Positions 1 to 10,554 of a stretch of DNA of 64,000 nt are shown in pieces (the first letter of the stretch is position 1; every line of letters begins with the position of its first letter). The notes under the pieces are model-generated. The model had not been told where the DNA came from, ran no database searches, and saw nothing but the letters and a program-made list of their open reading frames with translations. This stretch comes from Diadema setosum (taxonomy: Eukaryota > Echinodermata > Echinoidea > Diadematoida > Diadematidae), in NCBI GenBank assembly GCA_033980235.1, contig CM067070.1, forward strand, positions 30,312,394 to 30,376,393, in the 5' to 3' direction. Both the position numbers and the translations under genes were made by a program.

Positions 1-2171
1 TCATGATAATATAATGTTCTAATTTGTGTTGCACCACAAAACAAACAAAAAGTCGCCAGACAGGGATTTTTAGTTAAGGAATGATTCTGAAAGAGCAGAT
101 TCTAAGCTTTAAAATGGTGTATAACTCAGTTCAAATGGACTCTCCTAACCTATCTAAATATTGGAAAGAAAGTGCATGCTCTGGAAAAGTGTTAACCGAG
201 AAATGAGGCTCTGAAGTACAGGTTCTACCTGTCTATTCAAGCGCTTAACCTTGACCAAGTTGCTAGCTGTGCGATGAGTGGGACAGAAAAGAGGATGTAT
301 ACCACTGGAGCAACAACAATGAAGGTATCACCAGATTAAAGTGAAATTGAGCGTGCCCTATTAACACATTCTTTCCATGATTAATGCCAACTCTCAAAGC
401 AGTAGCCTTTTTCCGTAAAAAGTTATCAGACTTGAAAGTGAAGAGTGTGCAAAGGGTTATCAAGAAATAAAAAGGGACCTCTAAGACATACTTGATGTCA
501 CTATTCTACAAAAAATGGGATGTAGAAAAACGACTGAAAATGCACTTTCCCATTCATTTTATGACCCCAAACTAGAAAATAATGAAGAAGAAGGGTAGCT
601 CTTTAGGAAAATATGAAAAACTAAATATTGACTTGGTTGTCCCATCTCACCTTTTTTGAGTTCTCACGTGAAATCAAGGGATGCGACTTTTTGTTCGTTT
701 TGTGATGCATGGTCACAAATAGAATATTATTGGACAAATGAAAAAGATATGAAGTTTTGGGGTTTTTTTGTTTTGTCTTTTTTGTCTTTTTTTTTTTAGT
801 TTACTCGAAATGGCCTTCCATGGACTTGAGTCGTTTTTATATTCACATACTAAATTTCGATACACACAGTAAAATTTGTATTTGCAGGAAATTGCACACA
901 ACTCACTTTGGAAAAATAAATATTACCTTTAAAAGTTACTTTTTTCAGTCCCATGTAATTCTTGGCCTACTCTCAAGATTCGACTTCTTTCTACTGTATT
1001 CATAACTCATTCTTAGTATTATAAAACAAACAAACAAACAAACAAACTTGTTGATTGTGAATTGCAACTCAATGCTTCAGGAGCTTGAAACAGTGTTTGT
1101 TACGCCTACAGGAACATATCTGCCTTATATGAACAGATCCATGCCAACCTTGAAGATTGCATTAATTATTGGTGAAGTGCTTTGGAATATCTGCACCATA
1201 TTAGGCTCCCGCAAATTATACAATGCACCACATATGAGCGTATTGGTAATGATCAGGGAGTGTAGATGATGCACTTCATCGCAAACAAACCAAGAAAAAA
1301 AAGTTTTCACAGCATAGCCTGTGGTAAACATCAGGGCTTCCTGATCAGTACCAATAATGGAACTTAATTACATGATATTCTCGGATTGTTCTTTTCACTG
1401 CGACGATCACTGGGCTACATTTAGGCTAACAGTACTGTAATGGATTTTTAATTTTTGCTATTTTGAGAGAAATAAGAATGTTAGGAGATTTCAAGGGTTG
1501 AGAGAAAACTTCTACTATGCTATAACCTGGGAGAAGGAAGTCAAACTCAATGGGTATACATGAATAGTCTATTAGAGTCTAATCAGTCTCATCACACTCC
1601 ACATGGTATGGAGGGCTAATGTCAATCTCGACACAGCTAAAATTTTGGTAAAGACAAGAGGATATGAACAAAGACAAAATAATTCATTGCAACTGGAGGT
1701 GGGAAGGCATGCAAGGCTGTCATGAATACGCGATGTGATCAGCAAGACTCCTCCCTTGCTGTCAGTCAGTTGCAAGACTCCTCCCTATTCTCTATACATC
1801 CTGTACTACATTTCTAATACCTCTCTCCATGTGACCGATTTCAAGAATGTCTCAGAAAGAAAATAACTACCGAATGCTGCATTTCCTAGCAAGTCTACAA
1901 GAAAAATGCAAAGAATTCCAAACAAATACAACTACTGGCCTCTTATGGGCGTCCAATATCTGCTGATTGTATAGGAAGCATCTGAGGAAAAAAAAGAAAT
2001 GGCTGAGATTTTGATTTGATTTGCTTTGATTTCTACATTCCCATGATTCCTTTTTGTACAAGAATATAACAGAAAGCCAATCGAACCAAGTTCTTGAGTA
2101 ATATTTTAACAGTGAATTACATGGACATCGGTTCATGAATAAAATAAAGTGAATGAAACTGTTTTTCTTAA
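1..2171. repeat. R1 repeat copy 1, left part (split by the 2172-10342 insertion)
   Basis: This stretch aligns base by base, with few differences, to 12665-14818. The homology resumes at 10347 after an 8.17 kb insertion. I see no convincing coding region; the short ORFs are not preserved between copies. It includes an (AAAC)n run at 1024-1048 and a 0.7 kb TIR element at its left. The left limit may lie outside the window. It could be a segmental duplication or one large non-autonomous repeat; two copies cannot decide. Confidence 0.85.
24..717. mobile_element. TIR element inside R1 copy 1
   Basis: The stretch matches the complete 59269-59951 element, which has inverted ends of about 36 bp beginning TGTGACC. 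Here the right end (GGTCACA at 711-717) is intact, but the left end has lost its first bases and only the ACAAAACAAACAAAAAGTCGCC-like part remains. It is non-coding and non-autonomous. The superfamily is not clear and I see no target duplication. Confidence 0.6.
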
Positions 2172-2193
2172 AGGGACTGGGGAGGAGTGTTGG
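2172..2193 (+). repeat. Left terminal inverted repeat of the TTAA element
   Basis: It begins AGGGACTGGGGAGGAGTGTT directly after TTAA and pairs with 10321-10342, with one mismatch in the first 20 bases. Confidence 0.85.
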
Positions 2194-2439
2194 AACCCAA
2201 AATGCAAAAGTACTATTTCATGAAGTGAAACAGGCAAAAACAAGGGCCAATGCCTATGAAAGAACTAAGCAATGAAAAAGAATCGATGAAAAATACGGCA
2301 TTATGAAGATATCTATGATTTTGTGAAGAGCGTTACATGTAACGCTTGTCAAAATCACAGGGGGTCGGCTTAGAGGCTCTCCGTTCAAGTGTTGTTTTTG
2401 CCTCCCTCTTTTGTCCGATTTTGGCACAGCGTTGATTTG

Positions 2440-2664
2440 TTGCCTTCTCCTCGGCGAAAAGCAAGCCCAAGATAGAGTGTACAGCTGTACATCGACGCGC
2501 CGCGATCGCGAGGCGAAACCGTACCCGGGTGCCTGTTCACTGGCTAGCGAGCGTTATCGGTGCATTTCCCGGCATCCGCCCGGCAGCTAGCTAGCACGGG
2601 TCCGCTCGAACTCTGCTGGCTGCGTATATAGGCCTACTTACCGTACCACTCCATCCACACAACA
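2440..2664 (+). promoter_or_regulatory. CpG-rich promoter with TATA box
   Basis: In otherwise AT-rich DNA this stretch is G+C and CpG rich (gacgcgccgcgatcgcgagg and similar). A TATATA lies at 2625-2630 in a GC context, about 35-40 bases before the ATG at 2665. It looks like a real Pol II core promoter for the short ORF that follows, but no transcript evidence is available. Confidence 0.5.
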
Positions 2665-2841
2665 ATGGAGCCGCAGGAGGAGAGCGAGAGATCTGTCTCC
2701 AAGAGGAGGAAGACCATGAAAACCAGTGACAGAGTATGGAGATGGCGACAGAAAAATAAAATGAAGTCAATCCCAATTCCCCTCAAGACACAGGGGCTGA
2801 ACGACAGAGATGTCATTTCACTTCTGCTGGATCGGTATTAA
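2665..2841 (+). CDS. 58-aa basic protein or first exon, function unknown
   Basis: The ATG sits in a good Kozak context (ACAACAATGG) just downstream of a TATA box. It opens 58 codons beginning MEPQEESERSVSKRRK, then a basic stretch (RVWRWRQKNKMK) and an acidic/leucine-rich end (DRDVISLLLDRY) before TAA. SKRRK could be a nuclear localisation signal. A good splice donor (GTGAGT) lies at 2877, after the stop, and a weaker one at about 2834, before the stop. It could be a complete short ORF in a spliced transcript or the first exon of a longer protein. I do not recognise the family. It lies inside the TTAA element, so it may be transposon-encoded or captured. Confidence 0.4.
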   Translation: MEPQEESERSVSKRRKTMKTSDRVWRWRQKNKMKSIPIPLKTQGLNDRDVISLLLDRY

Positions 2842-3000
2842 ATTTGTGAAACTCGGAAGACTTCATTCAGTTCAGTGTGAGTAACAGTTAACTTCAGTTT
2901 AGGACCTACAATGTTAGTGTAACATTGCTGATAGAGATGTCACTTAGAGGATCTACACACACTATACTATTGTTATGAGTAGGCCTAGATTAGTAGTTTT

Positions 3001-3288
3001 GTTAGGTGTCCTATGCCCCACCCGGAAAGAGTTCCTTATTATGCCCCCCCCCCCCCCACCAACTTGCACAAAACAAACAAACTAACAAGTTAGGCCTACC
3101 ATTCCTTTTTACCGATAATAAACTAAATAAAGGTTATGCCATTTATGGGAAGACTTCCCATATTATTAAACCTTTATTTAGTCCACCATTAGCAAAAAAA
3201 CAAAAAAAAAAAACAGCAACCTATCTAACCATTATTTGTGCAAACTAGTGGGGGGGGGGATATAAGGAACTCTTTCCCCACACCCTAA
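3001..3288. mobile_element. Foldback MITE with C/G runs, 288 bp
   Basis: The left side has GGAAAGAGTTCCTTAT followed by a C run, and the right side has the same sequence inverted before a G run. The outer bases GTTAGG and CCTAAC also mirror. Inside, ACTAAATAAAGGTT (3122-3135) pairs with AACCTTTATTTAGT (to 3182) around an inner TATGGGAAG palindrome. It can fold on itself almost end to end. It is non-coding and nested in the TTAA element. Confidence 0.6.
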
Positions 3289-4173
3289 CTTGTTTCTATT
3301 ATGGTAAACTAAAAGATATATCACAATTTGCCTGAGATTTTACTCGCATTTGAAGAAAGGCCACATGCAGATTCACAAAGCCAAAGGTGTACCGGTATTC
3401 AGAATGCAATTGAGGTAGTATGGTAGGTATCCTAGACCAATGTTCTACCATTCCTAGTCCGAGGCCCTTTTTCTCTGCCAATATATTAGATAACTGGAAT
3501 TTTTTTTTCTGTGTAATGACATATCCCAAATTTGGCTCAACAGTTCTCCTTTTTGAAATGTGCTTCTGGCAATTGCACAAAATTGCTGTTCACATTAAGA
3601 AATGGCGCGCTAAAGTGTTTTGCATGTAAATACGCGAATTCCTATTTTACCATATTCTGAATTATGTTGCCCTATTCTACCTTCATGTCAAATTATGGGT
3701 CTCAAAATTTCGAAATAAGAAAGTTACGACACCCATCAAAACTGCCGTTTGTTACAAATCGGCGATAGGCGAGAAATCCAATTTTACGAAACGACACTGA
3801 ATGAGTGAAAGTGTCAGCGAAGAGCTGCGTAGAGTGATCATCTGGTCACTCTCGGTTTTTACAAATAGTTTGTGGAGAGTCAACCGTGTATATGTTGTCA
3901 CGGCAGCTATGATCGCGGACCAAAAACGTGAATTCACATGTTTGGTAAGGTACCTAATTATTGTCTCCGGTACACATGGCATTGCAAAAATGTTGATTGA
4001 AGTGTATCTATTGTGCGTATACATAAGTGGCTAATGGCGTATATGCATTGCAGCGCAGTTCACTCAGTCCCTAGTGTAGTGGTTAATGACGTATGCTTTG
4101 TAACACAGTAGGTGCTAGTTGTTGAGAAAGGTCTGTCAGATATTATTGTGGCAAATGTGGGTATCTTTTGTAG

Positions 4174-4508
4174 GGCAACAGCCAGCATCACATTCAAGGA
4201 CCATCCTGACTAGGCAGCTCAGTGAAGCCAGTGACATCCCCTCTCGTCAGTTGAGACCAGCCCTCCCAGCTACCGAGCTTGATGTCAGAAGCCAGTGAAA
4301 TTCCCTCTCGTCAGTTTCGACCAGCTACCCAGCTCGGTAAAGCCAGTGACATCTCCTTTCATCAGTTGAAACCAGCCCTCCTAGCTAACCAGCTTGATGA
4401 AGCCAGTGGCATTCCCTCTCGTCAGTTTCGACCAGCTATACCCAGCTTGATGAAGCCAGTGACATCCCCTCTTGCCCATTGAAACCAGCCCTTGCACTGG
4501 TACAAAAG
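4174..4508 (+). pseudogene. Exon-like module of ~55-60 bp repeats (PSRQ-type)
   Basis: A T-rich acceptor ending TTTTGTAG leads into sequence that reads open for about 40 codons (QQPASHSRTILTRQ then LSEASDIPSRQLRPALPA). The last part repeats about five times with variation (EASEIPSRQFRPA, KASDISFHQLKPA, EASGIPSRQFRPA). A four-base insertion near 4279 shifts the frame. A possible donor (AAAAGGTTTGT) is at 4509. A homologous module with the same acceptor and phase lies at 5752-6015. It looks like a decayed repeat-containing exon, though a non-coding minisatellite is possible. I do not recognise the protein. Confidence 0.35.
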
Positions 4509-5257
4509 GTTTGTACAAACTGTCTTTAATTACCTGGTACATTTTGTTTTAATACACCTAGATCCAACAACTGTTTTGAACCTGCAAATGAAAATAAATG
4601 TTGATATTTAGTAAACAAAACATCAGTAAATTGTTCGATTTAACTCTGTGTTCTCAAACGATGCTGTTATTATTCTTGCTGTAATAATTGATAACATTTT
4701 TTTTTTGAACCCATAGCTGTGGTAGTGGTTAATAAGATTATGGTTGTCTTGATCATTACTTTTAGGGTTACAAGTTACATAGTTTGTACATTGCAGCCAC
4801 ATATAGGCCTCCTATATGATTGTATGTGGAATTACAGACCCCCAAATCCCATGCATGTGGCTGGATTTAAAGACATCATAGGCCCTATATGAGCTTGTAT
4901 ACATAGGGCCTACTTTGTAGATGCACAATGAGAGGCTGAGGTCATCCCGACGTCATGTGCAGTGTCAACTCATCAAAAATTTGGCTAGGGTCTGTAGGTT
5001 TTATTTTCCTTTTTGCTATTTAACTTCTACAGTAGACAGTCTATTTCTAACATATTTCATGGAGTTTTCTCTGTTGCATATATGTGAGCACTACAAGATA
5101 TAGCTACCTGGTAGACTCTACACTGATATAAAAGGGATAGCAAGTTCTGTGACTAAATTTACAGAGTGGTGAAGAACTAATGCGACTATCCTAATTGTAA
5201 GTCAGTGTTAATGCCTTTCATTGTGACTGATATACAGATGAACTCCTGTCCAGATGC

Positions 5258-5360
5258 CCCTGTGAAATGGAAAAGGACAAGTTCGTGAATGCTGTTGCCT
5301 TCTCCAATTAGTTGTGGAGGAAAATGCTACTCTGAGGAAAGGACTTGGGTCAGATTGAAG
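5258..5360 (+). pseudogene. Possible decayed exon between the two repeat modules
   Basis: After an acceptor-like ATACAG the sequence reads ELLSRCPCEMEKDKFVNAVA, then TAG. A one-base shift continues as VVEENATLRKGLGSD before another stop. The composition is protein-like with a coiled-coil flavour. This is weak evidence and no family is recognised. Confidence 0.2.
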
Positions 5361-5751
5361 TGGATCAAAACCTGGTGAGAGTGCTGACAGATATTGATTT
5401 TATCAGAGCCTGGGCAGATGTTAGAAGATAACAGGTTAGATGATGAAGATGTCCCTTTGGCATGCATATTTAGGAATTTTTATGTAAATATCATAAATAA
5501 AGTGGGCTACTAAGTATTTTCAATGGACTTTCAGCATCTAACATAACTACTTTCATCAGTACTAAACTTGTCATTGCTTGAATGTTAGTCATTAAAGAGA
5601 ATATTTACTATGTGTAATACTGAATAGTTAATTGAGTCTATATGAGTAGTAAAATAATTTTTCATTGTAAATGTGTAGTAGTTACTATATTACCAACATT
5701 CAGTCATTAGATGAGAGATCAATAGAATGTGCTTGTTGGCCTCTATTGCAG

Positions 5752-6015
5752 TGGAACAGCTAGCATCACATCCAAGTGCCATCCCAGATATCCAGGTTGT
5801 TGAAGCCAGTGGCACCCCCTCTCGCCAAATAAGACTGCCTCTTCTAGGCTACGCAGCTCAGCAAGACCTGTGACATCCATCTCGCCAGTGGAGACCAGCC
5901 CTCTCTACCACCAAACTCAATGAAACCAGTGACATCCCCTCTTATTAGTCAGAACCAGCCCTCCCAGCTACTTACGTGTAGCTCCATGAAGCCAGTGACA
6001 TCCCTCTCATGTTCT
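5752..6015 (+). pseudogene. Second exon-like PSRQ repeat module
   Basis: The acceptor is CTCTATTGCAG. The sequence that follows reads EQLASHPSAIPDIQVVEASG then TPSRQIRLPLLG in the same phase as the module at 4174 (QQPASHSRTILTRQ). The same ~55 bp repeat (AGCCAGTGACATCCCCTCT) continues to about 6005, but stops enter the frame after about 40 codons. The shared splice-site position and phase suggest an exon duplication within one old gene. Confidence 0.35.
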
Positions 6016-7569
6016 TCTTTGTGGCTGGCAAATGTTTGAAAAGTGAACTTGGATGACGTCAATATCATAATTATGTTGAGTGCATCCAAGTGATGGCAAT
6101 GATAATACCTCTGACACCAGCTCTTCCTGTAGGCCTACTGTCAATTTATGCCTTCATTGTGTATAATAGCAAAAGACATGTTAGTAATGAAAAAGCTGCA
6201 CCTTTGTACCAGGATTGTTGGGGATTCTGATAAATGCACATTGAACATGAATAACATCAATTCCAATCATAGACCTACATTCAAGTGATGGCAATACTAA
6301 CTGATATGACACTACATTCATATTTCTGAACTCTCTATTTCTGTCTTTTCTGTGAGGTAACAACAAACATGTTAGTACTCAAATGTGTGAATCAGAATGA
6401 AACATTGAATTGATTGCATAGAAAATTTGTTCTTGCCCCATGTGGCAAGTAGGGAATATAAATCCTGTAAACTCCTAAACTGCATGTGCTTAAATTGTTA
6501 CTGGAAACTGAAAGGGCTGCAATATCCAGGCACAAAGTGTTTTGTCCTTTTATTTTTTCATTTGGTATTTTTCCCCCTGTGTTTCCCAGGTGTTTCAGTG
6601 GTGAAAAGCTACAATTACTCCGTTACGATAAAATATTGCATCAGTGTTTTAAAGTGAACTTAAGCAGGGCTGTCATGCACAGCAGTGTACATCACTGAAA
6701 GGGCCTTTCACACATTTCATTATTGCTCTAATTGTTATTATTATTATTATTACTACTACTATTGTTGTTATTGCTAATGTTTTTATTACTATCATCATCT
6801 TCATAATGATTATTATCCTCATCATCATTTATGTGATCACTGATATCATGCCATGTGTTACATTCAAGTGGCACAGCAGGTCCTACACAGTAGCATTGTC
6901 CATCAGCATTTTGGAAGACACTTTTCAGCACATAATTTTGTGATAACTCTATCAAATCACATTATTATGAGGACAATATTTTTGTGGTAAATGGAGTTTG
7001 TGCCCTTGTAATATTCATTGCATCTATATTTTATAGCCAAAAATAGGTATGAATTTTGATAAACAAATGTGTTGGAAGTACTTCAAACAAGATGTTCAGT
7101 TTTCATTCACATAGATATAAAAATACATTGTAATATACATTTGGTAGGTCCCTACATGATGTTCTACTGATATAATTGTATACGCTAAAACCCTAAACTG
7201 AATGTGTTTTGACAATGCAATATGTAGAAGGTCTCCACACTGAAATAGTATAGTGTTCTTTGTACTTGAAGTCATTAAACCATGTGACATTGATTCTTGG
7301 ACCTTCACTTATTTTTTTTTTCCCTGCAAATGTGCAAGTTATTTGAAAGTGGTTGCATTTGTTAGGTTTTTTTTTAATTTACATGTTATATTATTGTTAT
7401 CATAATTGTTCAATATGATAGGAGTATAATGTGTAGATGCCAAAATTGACTAATGATAGAATGCTGAGCAGTGTTTTTTTTTTTTTTTTTTAAATGACTA
7501 CCTTACCTGTGTAAATTGGCAATCTTTGCCATACAACTATTTCTATTATGACATTTCATATTTAAAAGA
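6016..7569. other. AT-rich interior of the TTAA element, no gene recognised
   Basis: The stretch holds an ATT/ATC-type simple repeat around 6730-6830 and T runs around 7310, 7365 and 7475. A minus-strand stretch at 6840-6955 reads ELSQNYVLKSVFQNADGQCY, which is protein-like but short, unrecognised and runs into the simple repeat. Confidence 0.4.
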
Positions 7570-7888
7570 TATTGACCGATTCGGGTTCGTTGAGGGCAGC
7601 AGACATTTTACGGCACAGGGCGCAGCCACAGTGGGTGTATCAGCCGATCCCCCCCCCCCCCTGCTCTCCCCCACCCCGGGGCAACATGTTTACACGCACT
7701 TGTAACAAAGGTTCGCGCACTAAGCAAGCATTCGCGCACTCAGTACGAGACGCCTATTGGCTAAAGCAGTTTTTCATTCTGCGCGCGTGCTAATGTAGGG
7801 AGAGGGGTGGGGGAGTGCGGAGGGGGGGGGGGGGTCGGCTGATACACCCACTATGGCTGCACATAGCGCGTCACAGAATCGGTCAATA
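7570..7888. mobile_element. TA-flanked foldback MITE, 315 bp
   Basis: TTGACCGATTC at 7572 is mirrored by GAATCGGTCAA ending at 7886, with TA on both sides. The inverted homology runs inward (GTGGGTGTATCAGCCGA followed by a C run, against the mirrored G run and TCGGCTGATACACCCAC). It is non-coding. TA duplication suggests Tc1/mariner-type mobilisation. It is nested inside the TTAA element. Confidence 0.7.
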
Positions 7889-9493
7889 GGCCTACATGCA
7901 AGTCGTCAGCACAGATTTGTTATCTCTACATTGTATATCACATCACATTACTGTGAGAGCAGTTTTTACATGTAGCACATTTGCAATTAGAACCTGTGCT
8001 CATGATGCAACACCAAATGCAAATATTCATGCAAAGATTAAAGAAAATGTAAGGTCAGTGTACCCTGGTACACACAACTTCTAATGTAGGTCCCATGTAC
8101 ACATGCAATTCATATGTACACATGAAATTTGTATATGTATGCATGGTAGTATAACGTACAGTGTAAGTGTAGGGATTTACTTTGAACCATTTATTATAAG
8201 TGTATCCCCCTTCTGTTATAACAGGTACCACCCCTCTACACATAAATACGTCAACCCACACATACAGTAGTATTCACATTTACATTCATCCACGCATCCC
8301 ACCTATCACAGACACACCACATATCACATGACATTTTCCACTCTTTCACTTCTCACCCATTGTTCCCTTTAATACTGAAATCATGCCTAAATCACCCACG
8401 CCTACACACCATTTACATATTATGAATATTTAGTTTTAACCTTTGTTTCCTTATTTGCATGTTTTGTTATGTTGATTTTGTGTATGAATATTTGTTACAA
8501 CCCACATTTACATGTAAACCCATGCCAAATTATGTGTAGAATAAACTGGCTACAAGTTAGTTAGCCAAGGGACTCCTAAGTAACACGTGTGCTGCCCTAG
8601 TTTGCTTTAAGTGTGACGAGTGCTAGAGAGCTAAGCGAACCCGAGCCCTTACATAAGAAATGTGTTAGATTTTTATTCACTGAAATATCAGAAGAAGATA
8701 TTTATACCTGTGTAGGTCTAATTGTTAAGCATCAATTTACCACTGAGAAAAAAATGTGTTCTGATGATAAAAACCTAATCAGGGTTCTAGATAAAACTGA
8801 GTGAATGTTGTTGGCCTATGTGGAAATAATTGACTTGAACAGATTATTTCTTGTGTCTTTTTCGCCTTGTAGGTGAACGAGACATATTGCATCATGCGTG
8901 GTTGCATTGCATGATGAATAAGAAGATGTGTAAGGTAGCCTCAGAAATTGCTGGATTAGTTATTAGACTATTACAGGTGTCACATTATTCAGTCTAGAAG
9001 ACTGAAAATGATCTGATTCCCAACATTTTTGTGTGTATCTGTGAAATAATTCCAATTAACCCTATTCAAACAGAAAAAAAGGTAGGCCTCAGCCATACCA
9101 ATGACCAATTTTCTAACCTATTCAGTGCATGTGTCAGTTGTGAAGAAAATCATCCACAATAAATGTTACAACTAAGTCACATTTGAAATTACGAATACAT
9201 GACAAGTTGTACCGGTAATAAAAATGAACTATTGGTTAGATCCAATGCAAGTTTAGATATAACATGGTACCTGGTACTTCTCTAGCCTACTTGTGTTTAA
9301 AATCTTTGAAGAACTAAAAAAATAAAAAAAAAAATAAAAAAAAATGGGTTTGCCATGAAGATTGCATTTCTTGACAATGTGCATGAAAAGTTTAAGATAT
9401 GTATTGAATTACATGTACATGTAATAACACAACCCGTTTGTGTTTCGTGTAATTGTAATCAATAATTGAGATTTCGTTGATTTTTTTTTTTTC
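7889..9493. other. AT-rich interior of the TTAA element, nothing recognised
   Basis: I see only short ORFs without family resemblance, CA-rich stretches around 8260-8340, an A-rich run at 9317-9343 and a T run ending near 9492. Confidence 0.4.
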
Positions 9494-9658
9494 TACGTAG
9501 CCCGACCAGGTCACCAGACACCGTGCGAAGCAAGCACGGTAGCACTGTAACTGCGTACTGGGCTGTGTCCTTACCCGGAAAAGTTTCTACGTACAGCTAC
9601 ACAGGCACAGCCCAGTCGATCGCTGTATAAATAGCCCGGCGTCTGGTCGGGCTACGTA
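9494..9658. repeat. 165 bp nested palindrome containing a TATA box
   Basis: TACGTAGCCCGACCAG at 9494-9509 is perfectly inverted at 9643-9658. Inside, CTGGGCTGTG and CACAGCCCAG form a second inverted pair. TATAAATA is at 9626-9633 in a GC-rich context. It may be a small foldback element or a promoter hairpin. It lies near the right end of the TTAA element, mirroring the position of the TATA promoter near the left end. Confidence 0.55.
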
Positions 9659-10320
9659 TAGTACCGCGTTCACCTATCCCGCTTTCGGTACTCGTACTTC
9701 TCAATGAAGAATCTTGTAATGGAGTTTGATGGCTTTTAGGACACGTAGCCTACTGAGTCTTCCGACGATAGAACTATCTCTCATAGTATCTTGGAAGAAG
9801 GACATGTGAATCAGAATCGGAGGATCTAGGAGTCCTTTGATTTTAGGTTAGCGCTCTCATCAAATGAAAACACAACGCGAACTCATATACTCGTACACAG
9901 CATGCAAGATCGTACATCCACAGAAGGCTAGCTAGCTCTCGAGCTTGCTGCTGCGAGTTATGGCAAGTGATGCGGCCAGCGCTCGCCGCCGCGCCCATAG
10001 GCACAGCCAGTCGTCAGAGCTAGCTTGCTCTAACTAACGTGCTCTAACTACTAGTACAACAGTTCCGCAGCTCACTCGGCATGTTGGCTTGATTTCGCTG
10101 TAAGTTGGCTTGATGTCCGCAGTCAACAAGCAGTATTCCGCAATTCTACGTATCGCCATCGTATCGAAGGATCTTTTTCCAGAAAAGTATGTTTTGTTTT
10201 TCGCTTTTTAAAACATTTGAGAAGATTTCGATTTCCAAGATATTTTGACACATGTTAAGTTAAATATCTACCTTTCATTTTATACCCAAAACACCTTCTC
10301 TTTCGCATGTTTTGCACAAC
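9659..10320. other. CpG-rich right subterminal region of the TTAA element
   Basis: It is G+C richer than its surroundings around 9940-10090 (gcggccagcgctcgccgccgcg). The longest reading from the ATG at 9704 is only 11 codons. No gene is recognised. Confidence 0.35.
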
Positions 10321-10342
10321 CGAACACTCCTCCCCAGGCCCT
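10321..10342 (-). repeat. Right terminal inverted repeat of the TTAA element
   Basis: Read on the minus strand it begins AGGGCCTGGGGAGGAGTGTT and is followed outward by TTAA at 10343-10346. It mirrors 2172-2193. Confidence 0.85.
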
Positions 10343-10346
10343 TTAA

Positions 10347-10481
10347 TAGTGCAAAACGATTTCTAGCAAGTGCCTTTACATATTAGATGAAAATACTATT
10401 TTACGTATAAGAATTAAGCAAATCTACGAGCAATAAGATTGCAGGTGACCATTATCGTAAGCACAGAGGACAATGACCTGA

Positions 10482-10539
<58 letters not shown>

Positions 10540-10540
10540 C
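10347..10540. repeat. R1 repeat copy 1, right part
   Basis: It continues the R1 homology interrupted at 2171 and matches 14819-14990. Copy 2 has about 16 extra bases (CAGCTGTTAAAAAGAC) near 14881. It ends in a CA/TA microsatellite. Confidence 0.85.
10485..10538. repeat. (CA)n(TA)n microsatellite
   Basis: About 14 CA dinucleotides are followed by about 13 AT dinucleotides. R1 copy 2 has a shorter CA run at 14968-14986. Confidence 0.95.
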
Positions 10541-10554
10541 TCTCTAAAAAAAAA

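Larger units (their letters stand above)
2168..10346. mobile_element. 8.17 kb DNA transposon with TTAA target duplication, Kolobok (T2)-like
   Basis: TTAA lies at 2168-2171 and 10343-10346, and the element body is 2172-10342. The ends are inverted: AGGGACTGGGGAGGAGTGTT on the left against AGGGCCTGGGGAGGAGTGTT read from the right. The second R1 copy has a single TTAA at 14815-14818 at the same point, so this is a true insertion with an empty-site control. TTAA duplication is known for piggyBac and Kolobok. The AGGG end fits the TTAAAGGRR ends recalled for Xenopus T2/Kolobok MITEs better than the CCC ends of piggyBac. I found no transposase, so it is probably non-autonomous or decayed. Confidence 0.8.

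Noticed and set aside
3006..3248. 80-codon ORF starting with a Pro-rich run
   Set aside because: It lies entirely within the foldback MITE, and the Pro codons come from its C run.
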